64,000 nt of DNA, taken from contig CAVVAY010000007.1 of NCBI GenBank assembly GCA_963746465.1, positions 248,001-312,000 of the forward strand, read 5' to 3'. The stretch comes from CAVVAY01 sp963746465. GTDB lineage: Bacteria; Actinomycetota; Actinomycetes; JACCUZ01. The position numbers and the translations under genes are program-made. Shown piece after piece: positions 16,423-23,563 of this stretch. Under the pieces are notes generated by a model, which was given only the letters and a program-made list of their open reading frames with translations, did no database searches and was not told where the DNA came from. Positions within the stretch are counted from its first letter, which is position 1, and every line of letters starts with the position of its first letter.

Positions 16423-17235
16423 ATGACATTGCTGCGCATCGGTGCCCACGTCGGCTCGGACGACCCGATCGCCGAGGCGTCGGCCCGCAGTGCTGACCTG
16501 GTGCAGATCTTCCTCGGCGACCCGCAGGGCTGGAAGGACCCGGTCGTGGCGTACGCCGGGGGAGCCGCCGCGCTGCGCGCGGCCGCCGAGCAGGCCGGGA
16601 TCGACCTCTACGTGCACGCGCCCTACCGGCTCAACATCGCCACGGCCAACAACCGCATCCGCATCCCCAGCCGGCAGCTGCTGGCCAAGCACGCGGCGGC
16701 GGCTGCCGAGATCGGGGCCAAGGGGCTGATCGTGCACGGCGGGCACGTCGGCAAGGACGACGACCCGGAGCGCGGCGCCGACAACTGGGCGAAGACCTTC
16801 GAGCGCTGGGCTCCGCCGCTGCCGGTGCTCATCGAGAACACCGCAGGCGGCGACGGGGCGATGGCCCGCCGGCTGGACCGGGTGGCCCGGCTCTGGGACG
16901 TCTTCGCGGAGCGGGTCGACCCCGAGGTGATGGCCAGCATCGGGTTCTGCCTCGACACCTGCCACGCGCACGCCGGCGGCGAGGAGCTGGCCGGCGCCGT
17001 CGACCGGGTCAAGGCCATCACCGGCCGGGTCGACCTGGTGCACGCCAACGACTCGCGGGACACCTTCGACTCGGGCGCCGACCGGCACGCGAACTTCGGC
17101 AGCGGCCAGATCGACGGGGACGACCTGGTCGCCGTCGTCGCGGCGGCGGGGGCCCCGGTGGTGTGCGAGACGCCGGGCGGGGCGGAGGGTCAGGGCGCCG
17201 ACATCGCCTGGCTGCGGGAGCGGCTGCCCGCCTGA
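16423..17235 (+). CDS. nfo: Endonuclease IV (apurinic/apyrimidinic DNA repair)
   Basis: A 270-residue TIM-barrel AP endonuclease. Metal-site regions are visible: LRIGAHVGSDDPIAEA, DLYVHAPYRLNIA, LIVHGGHVGKDDD, PVLIENTAGGDGA, GFCLDTCHAHAGGEEL, LVHANDSRDTFDSGADRHANFGSG and a final VCETPG. These carry the His, Glu and Asp ligands of the tri-zinc centre. It cleaves 5' of abasic sites in base-excision repair. It diverges from rpsF, with 169 bp between, and converges on the marR gene. Confidence 0.95.
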   Translation: MTLLRIGAHVGSDDPIAEASARSADLVQIFLGDPQGWKDPVVAYAGGAAALRAAAEQAGIDLYVHAPYRLNIATANNRIRIPSRQLLAKHAAAAAEIGAKGLIVHGGHVGKDDDPERGADNWAKTFERWAPPLPVLIENTAGGDGAMARRLDRVARLWDVFAERVDPEVMASIGFCLDTCHAHAGGEELAGAVDRVKAITGRVDLVHANDSRDTFDSGADRHANFGSGQIDGDDLVAVVAAAGAPVVCETPGGAEGQGADIAWLRERLPA

Positions 17236-17243
17236 CCGAGGGG

Positions 17244-17264
17244 CCGGCCGGCGACCTCGGCCGG
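17244..17264. terminator. Terminator-like hairpin between nfo and marR
   Basis: A perfect 7-bp stem (CCGGCCG / CGGCCGG) with a 7-base loop lies in the 36-bp gap between the convergent stops of nfo (17235) and the marR-type gene (17272). It could serve both directions. There is no T-tract, as is common in high-GC actinobacteria. Confidence 0.5.
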
Positions 17265-17271
17265 TTCGGTC

Positions 17272-17802
17272 TCAGCCGGCGGCGGAGGTCGCGCGCAGCG
17301 GGGCGAGCGCTGCGCCGTCGCTGCCGACCGTGGAGCAGGGGGCGGCGTGGTCCCGGACCGCGCGCAGCCCGGCGACGAAGTCGGCCAGGCCGACCGCGCG
17401 CAGCGGCTCGATCAGCCACTGCTCGGTGAGCTCGAGGTGCCCGGGCAGCGCTCGGGCCAGGAGGTCCCGGCCGGCTTCGCTGATGACGGCGTACGTCGTG
17501 CGCCGGTCGGTCGCGCAGCTCTGCCGGGTCACCAGGCCGCGCTCGACCAGCCGGTCGACCACCCGGGTGATCCCGCTCGAGGTGAGGGTGGTCTGAGCCG
17601 CCAGGTCGGACATCCGCAGCAGCCCCTCGGGGGAGCGGGCCAGCCGCAGGCAGACCTCGAACTCCGCCCCGGCCAGCCCGAACTCGGCGAGGTGGGCCAG
17701 GTTGCGGGCGCTGAGGGAGGCCCAGGTCTCGGCCAGCAGGCCCATCACCGTGAGCCGTTCGTCCTGCAGCACCTCGGTGAGGCGGTCCTGGGGGCTGGTC
17801 AT
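17272..17802 (-). CDS. MarR family transcriptional regulator
   Basis: A 176-residue winged-helix regulator. The ATG at 17802 (MTSPQDRLTEVL) gives normal MarR length. The upstream in-frame extension runs through the divergent promoter and is rejected. The DNA-binding part is LRMSDLAAQTTLTSSGITRVVDRLVERGLVTRQSCATDRRTTYAVISEAG, with the wing in CATDRRTTYAV. It probably binds as a dimer to the palindromic elements in the 104-bp gap it shares with the divergent yceI gene, regulating both. The ligand is unknown. Confidence 0.88.
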   Translation of the reverse strand: MTSPQDRLTEVLQDERLTVMGLLAETWASLSARNLAHLAEFGLAGAEFEVCLRLARSPEGLLRMSDLAAQTTLTSSGITRVVDRLVERGLVTRQSCATDRRTTYAVISEAGRDLLARALPGHLELTEQWLIEPLRAVGLADFVAGLRAVRDHAAPCSTVGSDGAALAPLRATSAAG

Positions 17803-17820
17803 GGTTCCCACTGTACAGGT

Positions 17821-17866
17821 CCTTGACAAGGGGAATGTTGAGAGTGCAATATTTGCTGTAGCAGCA
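17821..17866. promoter_or_regulatory. marR/yceI divergent promoter with two palindromes
   Basis: The gap holds a perfect palindrome CCTTGACAAGG (17821-17831). It encloses a TTGACA-like -35 element (17823-17828), with a CAATAT -10-like element 18 bases downstream for the rightward yceI. A second inverted repeat, TGCTG-TAG-CAGCA, lies at 17854-17866. The layout suits control by the divergent MarR protein. The stretch is clearly more AT-rich than its surroundings. Confidence 0.55.
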
Positions 17867-17906
17867 GACAAGCACCGCTCCGAACAGTCCCGAGAGGACC
17901 TCCACC

Positions 17907-18545
17907 ATGACCGACACCACGCACACCACCGACGTCGAGACCCTCGAGGCCACCGCGACCGAGCAGGCCGTCCAGGCCGCCGGGTCGCTGCGCGTCGTCG
18001 ACGGTGTCAGCCTCCCCGCCGCCGGCACCTACGTCCTGGACCCCACCCACACCCGCATCGGGTTCGTCGCCCGGCACCTCATGGTGACCAAGGTGCGCGG
18101 CTCGTTCCGCGAGTTCGAGGGCAGCATCACGATCGGCGAGGACGCCGCGTCGTCCACCGCGCAGGCCACCATCAAGACCGCCTCGATCGACACCGGCACC
18201 CCGGACCGTGACACGCACCTGGTGTCCGGTGACTTCCTCGAGGTCGAGAAGTACCCGAACCTCAGCTTCGCCAACGCCCGCGTCGTGTCCCAGAAGGGCA
18301 GCGACTTCAAGGTCACCGGTGACCTCACGATCAAGGACGTGACCCGCGAGGTCACCCTCGACGTCGAGCTCGACGGCGTCGCCAAGGACCCCTGGGGCAA
18401 CGAGAAGCTGGCCGTGACCGCCCGCACCGAGATCGACCGCGAGGACTTCGGGATGACCTGGAACGTCGCGCTCGAGACCGGCGGCGTCCTTGTCTCCAAG
18501 AAGGTCGTCATCGAGATCGAGGCGCAGGCCGCCCGTCAGGCCTGA
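17907..18545 (+). CDS. YceI family lipid-binding-fold protein
   Basis: A 212-residue YceI protein. The family domain begins at GTYVLDPTHTRIGFVARHLMVTKVRGSF and runs through GDLTIKDVTREVTLDVELDGV to EDFGMTWNVALETGGVLVSKKV. No signal peptide is seen, unlike the periplasmic E. coli protein, so this is the cytoplasmic actinobacterial type with a roughly 40-residue acidic leader. The lipocalin-like beta-barrel binds polyisoprenoid chains in the one well-studied homologue. It is divergent from the MarR regulator and followed by a strong terminator, so it is a single-gene unit. Confidence 0.92.
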   Translation: MTDTTHTTDVETLEATATEQAVQAAGSLRVVDGVSLPAAGTYVLDPTHTRIGFVARHLMVTKVRGSFREFEGSITIGEDAASSTAQATIKTASIDTGTPDRDTHLVSGDFLEVEKYPNLSFANARVVSQKGSDFKVTGDLTIKDVTREVTLDVELDGVAKDPWGNEKLAVTARTEIDREDFGMTWNVALETGGVLVSKKVVIEIEAQAARQA

Positions 18546-18568
18546 TCCACCCGCCGCAGCAGCGGCTC

Positions 18569-18607
18569 CGCGACGCCCCGGTGTGCTCCGGCACCCGGGG
18601 CGTCGCG
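18569..18607. terminator. Terminator after yceI
   Basis: A perfect 13-bp stem (arms 18569-18581 and 18595-18607) with a 13-base loop starts 23 bases after the yceI stop. It is the longest perfect GC-rich hairpin noticed in the window, and it separates yceI from femX. Confidence 0.8.
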
Positions 18608-18687
18608 CTGTCCGGCGGTCTTCGTCTCGTCCAGCCTGGGTAGCCTCGACCCGACCTGACCGCCCCCGCCCGAGGAGCAACCGCCGC

Positions 18688-19803
18688 ATGGCGCTCGCCG
18701 TCCGACCGATCAGCAGCGCCGAGCACCTCGCGTTCCTCGCTGCGCGCCCGTCGGCGTCCTTCCTGCAGTGCCCGTCGTGGGCCGCGGTGAAGCAGGAGTG
18801 GGGCAGCCGGAGCCTCGGCTGGTACGACGACGGCGGCGACCTGGTGGGGGTCGGCCTGGTGCTGCTGCGGCAGGTGCCGAAGGTGAAGAAGTTCCTCGCC
18901 TACCTGCCCGAGGGGCCGGTGCTCGACTGGTCGGCCGACGACCTCGCGGCCTGGCTGGACCCGATGGTCGAGCACCTCAAGGATGAGGGCGCGTTCGGCA
19001 TCAAGATGGGTCCGCCGGTCGTGCGCCGCCGCTGGTCCGGTGCGACCGTGAAGGCAGCGATCGCCGAGGGCAGTGCCCGGCGGCTGGCCGACGTACCGCC
19101 CGACTCGTCCGACGAGGTCGGCGCGCGGGTCGCCGCGACTCTGGCCGACGCGGGATGGCGGGAACCCACGAGCGACGAGGGGTTCGCCGCGGGGCAGCCG
19201 CAGTACGTGTTCCAGGTGCCGCTGGCCGGGCGCTCGGAGGACGAGCTGCTCAAGGGCTTCAACCAGCTGTGGCGGCGCAACATCAAGAAGGCCGACAAGC
19301 TCGGCGTGGTGGTCCGGCAGGGGTCGGCGGAGGACCTGCCGGCGTTTCATGCGCTGTACCTGGAGACCGCGCAGCGCGACCACTTCACCGGGCGGCCGCT
19401 GTCGTACTTCCAGCGGATGTGGGACGCGATGCGGGCCGAGGACCCGGACCGGATCCGGCTGTACCTCGCCGAGCACGAGGGCGACCTGGTGGCCGCGACC
19501 ACGATGGTGCGGGTCGGCGAGCACGCCTGGTACTCCTACGGTGCCTCGTCCGGCGCGAAGCGCGAGGTGCGCGGCTCGAACGCCGTGCAGTGGGCGATGC
19601 TGCGCGACGCGAAGGCAGCCGGCGCGACGGTGTACGACTTGCGCGGCATCACCGACACGTTGTCCGAGGACGACCCGCACTTCGGGCTGATCCAGTTCAA
19701 GCTCGGCACCGGCGGTGAGGCGGTCGAGTACCTGGGGGAGTGGGACCTGCCGCTGAACAAGGTGCTGTTCAAGGCCTTCGACCTCTACATGTCGCGCCGC
19801 TGA
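18688..19803 (+). CDS. FemX/FemABX-type peptidoglycan bridge aminoacyltransferase
   Basis: A 371-residue protein starting at ATG 18688, with GAGGAG 11 bases upstream. The frame is open further 5', but that part crosses the yceI terminator. It has two GNAT-like halves: FLQCPSWAAVKQEWG ... KKFLAYLPEGPVL, then LLKGFNQLWRRNIKKADKLGVVV ... YSYGASSGAKREVRGSNAVQWAMLRDAKAAGATVYDLRGIT. The YDLRGI and NAVQWAM stretches are typical of FemABX. It transfers an amino acid from aminoacyl-tRNA to lipid II to begin the interpeptide bridge. It is followed after 27 bases by an alanine racemase-like gene, probably co-transcribed. Confidence 0.9.
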   Translation: MALAVRPISSAEHLAFLAARPSASFLQCPSWAAVKQEWGSRSLGWYDDGGDLVGVGLVLLRQVPKVKKFLAYLPEGPVLDWSADDLAAWLDPMVEHLKDEGAFGIKMGPPVVRRRWSGATVKAAIAEGSARRLADVPPDSSDEVGARVAATLADAGWREPTSDEGFAAGQPQYVFQVPLAGRSEDELLKGFNQLWRRNIKKADKLGVVVRQGSAEDLPAFHALYLETAQRDHFTGRPLSYFQRMWDAMRAEDPDRIRLYLAEHEGDLVAATTMVRVGEHAWYSYGASSGAKREVRGSNAVQWAMLRDAKAAGATVYDLRGITDTLSEDDPHFGLIQFKLGTGGEAVEYLGEWDLPLNKVLFKAFDLYMSRR

Positions 19804-19830
19804 TGAGGACGCGCCGATGAGGACCACGGG

Positions 19831-20880
19831 ATGAGCTTCACGCTGTACGTCGACGAGCCGCGCTGGCGGGCGCACCTGGCGGCGACCGTCGAGGCGACGC
19901 CCGGCATCGTGCCGGTGATCAAGGGCAACGGGTACGGGCTCGGGAACCAGCGGCTGGCTGCTGAGGCTGCACTGCTCGGCGTGGACACGGTGGCGGTCGG
20001 CACCGGTGACGAGCTGCCGGCCGTCAGCTCGGCGTTCCCCGGTGACGTGCTGGTGCTGGCGCCGTCGTACCCGCGGCCGTTCGACGACCCGACCGGGCGC
20101 GTGCTGCAGACCGCCGCGCATCTGGAGACGTTGCGGGCGGGGGGCGGTGCGCGGGTGGTGGTCGAGGCGCTCACCTCGATGCACCGGCACGGACTGGGCG
20201 CCTCCGACGTGCCCGCCCTGGCGGCGACGCTGGCCGACGTACGGCTCGAGGGGTTGGCGTTCCACCTGCCGATGGACCGGCACGGTGGTTACGACCCGGC
20301 GGCCGAGGTGGACGAGTGGCTGCGCCGGCTCGCTGCTGCCGGCGTACCGACCGGCACGGCATGGATCAGCCACCTGCGGCCCGCGGAGCTGGAGCGGCTG
20401 CGCAGCGCGTTCCCGGAGACGACGTTCCGGCCGCGGATCGGGACGTCGCTGTGGCTGGGCGACCGCGGTGCGTTGGTGGCCCGCGGCACGGTGCTCGACG
20501 TGCACCGGCTGGAGCGCGGCACGCACTACGGCTACCGGCGGCGACGGGCCGCGCGGGACAGCCACCTGGTGGTGGTGAGCGGCGGGACGGCGCACGGGGT
20601 GGCGCTGGAGGCGCCGCGGACGGTGCGCGGGCCGGTCGGTCGGGGCAAGGCGCTTGCGGTCGGGACGTTGGCGGCCGCGAACCTGTCGCTGTCGCCGTTC
20701 CGGTGGGCCGGCAAGCAGCGCTGGTTCGCCGAGCCGCCGCACATGCACGTGTCGCTGCTGCTGGTGCCCGCCTCGGTCGACCCGCCGCCGATCGGCACCG
20801 AGCTCGACTGCGATGTCCGGATGACCACCCTGCACCCCGACGCCGTGGCCCCCCTCTCCCCGCCGGGCCCCTCCGCCTGA
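19831..20880 (+). CDS. Alanine racemase-like PLP-barrel protein
   Basis: A 349-residue protein with a fold-type III PLP barrel. The Schiff-base lysine is in VPVIKGNGYGLGNQRLA, like VVKANAYGHG of alanine racemase. Later motifs GLAFHLPMDRHG, AWISHL and FRPRIGTSLWLGDRGAL follow racemase order. The C-terminal beta domain is short and the sequence diverges from housekeeping Alr, so it may act on another amino acid or in cell-wall modification. It sits directly downstream of femX, as in Streptomyces. That supports a peptidoglycan role, but the reaction is not established. Confidence 0.8.
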   Translation: MSFTLYVDEPRWRAHLAATVEATPGIVPVIKGNGYGLGNQRLAAEAALLGVDTVAVGTGDELPAVSSAFPGDVLVLAPSYPRPFDDPTGRVLQTAAHLETLRAGGGARVVVEALTSMHRHGLGASDVPALAATLADVRLEGLAFHLPMDRHGGYDPAAEVDEWLRRLAAAGVPTGTAWISHLRPAELERLRSAFPETTFRPRIGTSLWLGDRGALVARGTVLDVHRLERGTHYGYRRRRAARDSHLVVVSGGTAHGVALEAPRTVRGPVGRGKALAVGTLAAANLSLSPFRWAGKQRWFAEPPHMHVSLLLVPASVDPPPIGTELDCDVRMTTLHPDAVAPLSPPGPSA

Positions 20881-20900
20881 CCTTTGCTGCCCCGTCCCGT

Positions 20901-20960
20901 TCGACCACGTATGGCAGGCGGGTCGGTACCTTGCGCGGCACAGGAGCCTCGCAACGTGCC
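20901..20960. repeat. Left copy of 60-bp inverted repeat flanking the AbiEi/DUF559 gene
   Basis: Matches the reverse complement of 22071-22130 at 48 of 60 positions (42 of the outer 50). The outermost ten bases TCGACCACGT are identical, and the next ten differ once. The inner part is itself quasi-palindromic (GGTACCTTGCG ... CGCAACGTGCC). A further CGCAAGGT at about 20970-20977 can pair with ACCTTGCG at about 20928-20935. Confidence 0.8.
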
Positions 20961-20998
20961 GATTCGCCTCGCAAGGTGAAGCCGCGCCATCGTCCTCC

Positions 20999-21979
20999 TC
21001 AAGCGGGGCGTCGACGTTGCGCGGCCCGCGCCATCGCCTGCATGACTCGCTGGCCGATCACTGCAGGCCGGAAGTGGTCGGCGTACTCCCACCGAGCCAC
21101 CTCGTAGCCCAGGGCGCGGATCCGATCCTCTCGCCTCTTCTCGCGCCGCACGATCCGTACTGCCTCCTTGGGATCGGTATCGACGCCGATGCCGTACTTT
21201 CCCTTGCCGTCCAGCTCACCCACGACGTCGACCCAACCGAAGTCCGCGAACCCGATGAGCCCATCGCTGTCTTCCAGGCGGACCTGAAGCTCCATCGGCG
21301 CGAGCCCGAGCCCCATCAAGATGGCGCGCGACCAGGACTCCCCGGGGTTCGCGGCCCGTCCGTCGGCAAGCGGCAGGGCGCCGCTCACCATTCGTGCACC
21401 AGGCCATGCGCGGCAGTGGGCGAACACCGCCAGGAGGTCGCCGGCGGTGACGTTCATCCGAAGCGCGGAGTCGAGGGCAGCAATCGCACACTCGAATCGG
21501 TTGGATCCGCGGGCCACGTCGATCGCCGTCCGAGCCGGCGTTGTGAGGTCGATCAACCCTTCCCGACGTACGACGTGATGCTCGGGCAGATCGGCGGCAT
21601 GGTGAATGACGCCTGCCTCTCGTCGAGAACTGGCGGCTACCGGGCGCGTCACGTGCAGAGACGTGGTGTCCGCATCGAGCAGCTCGAGACCCAGTTCGGC
21701 CGCCGCCGACTCGTGGCTGAGGGTTGCTGGTGCAGTCAGTGCCAGAGTGAGAGCTGCCACCCGCATGCCGTGCTGTGCCGAAGGATCAGCGCAGTCATAC
21801 GCGGGCCGCAGCGCGTAGATTCCTCGGCGGATTGCGGACAGATGGCCACGCCTTCGCATCCATTGCAGGTCGTCCACCGAGTGCCCTCCGAGGCGGCGAG
21901 CCTGCTCGGCCGTGAACACGCCTCCCTGCGCCGCTGACTCGGCTAGCAACGACGGATGGAGGAAGGGCGGCTGCGACAT
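20999..21979 (-). CDS. AbiEi-like antitoxin domain protein with DUF559-type nuclease-fold C-terminus
   Basis: A 326-residue protein. The N-terminus (about 10-70) is a winged-helix AbiEi-type antitoxin domain: GGVFTAEQARRLGGHSVDDLQWMRRRGHLSAIRRGIYAL. A middle region follows (LSHESAAAELGLELL). The C-terminus (about 205-320) resembles DUF559/Vsr-like PD-(D/E)XK nucleases, with PGESWSR, GFADFGWVDVVGELDGKGKYG and EKRREDRIRALGYEVARWEYAD. The likely catalytic set is E, D and E-X-K. No partner toxin gene (AbiEii-like nucleotidyltransferase) is adjacent. The codon use looks less GC-rich than its neighbours, and the gene is bracketed by 60-bp inverted repeats, suggesting transfer as a unit. Activity is unproven. 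Confidence 0.78.
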   Translation of the reverse strand: MSQPPFLHPSLLAESAAQGGVFTAEQARRLGGHSVDDLQWMRRRGHLSAIRRGIYALRPAYDCADPSAQHGMRVAALTLALTAPATLSHESAAAELGLELLDADTTSLHVTRPVAASSRREAGVIHHAADLPEHHVVRREGLIDLTTPARTAIDVARGSNRFECAIAALDSALRMNVTAGDLLAVFAHCRAWPGARMVSGALPLADGRAANPGESWSRAILMGLGLAPMELQVRLEDSDGLIGFADFGWVDVVGELDGKGKYGIGVDTDPKEAVRIVRREKRREDRIRALGYEVARWEYADHFRPAVIGQRVMQAMARAAQRRRPA

Positions 21980-22070
21980 CCGATGACGATGGCATCGCGG
22001 GAGCGAGGACTGGTCCGGTCATCCACAGGGCCGCACCGGCGAAAGTCGCCGCCGCGTCACAAGGCTTGTG

Positions 22071-22130
22071 GGTACCTACCGAGGCGCAGGTGCCCCGCAA
22101 CGTACCGGCGCGCCTGCCTTACGTGGTCGA
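22071..22130. repeat. Right copy of 60-bp inverted repeat flanking the AbiEi/DUF559 gene
   Basis: Inverted partner of 20901-20960, with the outer end at 22130 (complement reads TCGACCACGT). It lies 91 bp upstream of the AbiEi-like start codon and 38 bp beyond the 3' end of the GT87 gene. The element from 20901 to 22130 is therefore 1,230 bp and contains exactly one gene. No target-site duplication is apparent outside the arms. Confidence 0.8.
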
Positions 22131-22168
22131 CGGCGGCGGAAGGGCGGGACTGCGCGGACCGTGCGGGG

Positions 22169-23560
22169 TCAGGTGGGGAGGAGGCGGAGGGTGTCGGGGG
22201 CGCCGTCGAGGACGCCGCCGGCCGGGTCGTCGTCGGCGGTGCCGTCGGGGTGTGCCGCCCGCACCGGGTCGTGCTCGGGACGCAGCACGTCGCGCACCAC
22301 CAGCGCGCCGAACCACAGCGTGGCGACCACGTGCGCCAGCACCGTCAGGCCGTACCCGTCATCGCTGAGCGCTCGCTCGGGACGACCGGGCGGGTAGCCG
22401 ACCAGCAGCATCCAGATGCCGACGTAGTGCACGACCTCGGCCGCCTGCCAGACCAGGAAGTCGCGCCACCGCGGCCGGGCGAGCACCGCCAGCGGCAGCA
22501 GCCAGAGCACGTACTGCGGCGAATACACCTTGTTGGTCAGCAGGAACGCCGCGACGACGAGGAACGCCAGCTGCGGCAGCCGGGGCCGACGGTCGGCGGC
22601 GAGCGCGAGGACGGCGATCCCTGCGCAGGCGAACGCGAACAGGCCGCCCGCCACCATGTTCAGCGTTCCGGCAGGCACCGGGTGACCTTGCTGCGAGAGC
22701 ACGAACCAGATCGAGCTGAACCCGGCACCGCGCTCCTGCGAGAGCCGGTAGAACTTCGACCACCCCTCGAAGTCCGCCAGCATGAACGGCACGTTCACGG
22801 CCGCCCAGGCACAGCCCGCCGCCACGAAGACCGACCAGAACTCCCGCATCCGCCCGGCCCGCAGGCACAGCACCAGCAGCGGACCCAGCAGGAACAGCGG
22901 GTAGAACTTCGTCGCCGCCGCGAGACCGATCAGCACCCCCGCGGCTACCGGTCTGGCACGCGCCCACGCCAGCATGCCCAGGGCGAGCAGCGCCACGGCG
23001 TAGAGGTCCCAGTTGATCGTGCCCGCCAGGGCCAGCGTCGGGGCGACGGCGAACATCGCGGCGTCCCACGGTCGGCGGCCGGCGACCAGCGCCGTCGCTG
23101 CCACCGCGACCGCAGCGGCCACTGCGAGCCCGAGGACGTTGAGATCGAAGTACCAACGGGACCGGTCCGCGGGGTCGCTCGACGACGGCACCAGCTTCGC
23201 CGTCAGGTACATCGCCATGCCGGTCAGCACCGGGTACTCGACCTGCCGGTCGCTGTCCTGCCCGATGTACGGAACCTCGCCGTCGGCCAGCCCGCGGCCG
23301 TAGTACAGCGGAGGGATGTCGCTGTAGCAGGCGTGCGAGTAGACACCGGGTGCGGCCCACGAGTGGTCGCGGCACCAGTCCTTCTGCACCAGCCCCAAAC
23401 CCGCGGTGAGGAAGGTCAGCGCGACCAGCACGCGCAGGGGGGTCCACCACTTCCGGGGCAGCCGCGCGCGATGTCCGAGTGGGCCGCCGACGACCTCGGT
23501 CCCGAGCCGTACGACGGGATCGTCACGCGAGGGCAGGACGGCATCGCCGCGGGTGCTCAC
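22169..23560 (-). CDS. GT87-type polyprenyl-phosphate-dependent mannosyltransferase
   Basis: A 463-residue integral membrane protein with about ten spans. After a cytoplasmic leader and first span (PLRVLVALTFLTAGLGLV), a large extracytoplasmic loop carries CYSDIPPLYYGRGLADGEVPYIG ... EYPVLTGMAMYL, with the acidic residues typical of GT-C enzymes. The stretch TINWDLYAVALLALG ... ATKFYPLFLLGPLL is diagnostic of the DUF2029/GT87 family. Such enzymes use polyprenyl-phosphomannose to build lipomannan-type glycolipids or glycoproteins in actinobacteria. It follows the PBP gene after 3 bases on the same strand and is surely co-transcribed with it. Confidence 0.88.
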   Translation of the reverse strand: MSTRGDAVLPSRDDPVVRLGTEVVGGPLGHRARLPRKWWTPLRVLVALTFLTAGLGLVQKDWCRDHSWAAPGVYSHACYSDIPPLYYGRGLADGEVPYIGQDSDRQVEYPVLTGMAMYLTAKLVPSSSDPADRSRWYFDLNVLGLAVAAAVAVAATALVAGRRPWDAAMFAVAPTLALAGTINWDLYAVALLALGMLAWARARPVAAGVLIGLAAATKFYPLFLLGPLLVLCLRAGRMREFWSVFVAAGCAWAAVNVPFMLADFEGWSKFYRLSQERGAGFSSIWFVLSQQGHPVPAGTLNMVAGGLFAFACAGIAVLALAADRRPRLPQLAFLVVAAFLLTNKVYSPQYVLWLLPLAVLARPRWRDFLVWQAAEVVHYVGIWMLLVGYPPGRPERALSDDGYGLTVLAHVVATLWFGALVVRDVLRPEHDPVRAAHPDGTADDDPAGGVLDGAPDTLRLLPT

Positions 23561-23563
23561 CCG

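Noticed and set aside
18508..20835. A 775-codon minus-strand frame across femX and the racemase-like gene
   Set aside because: Antisense shadow; the codon-position GC pattern and motifs favour the + strand genes.
20999..21979. Complete type IV toxin-antitoxin system
   Set aside because: Only the AbiEi-like antitoxin domain is present; no AbiEii-like toxin gene lies on either side.
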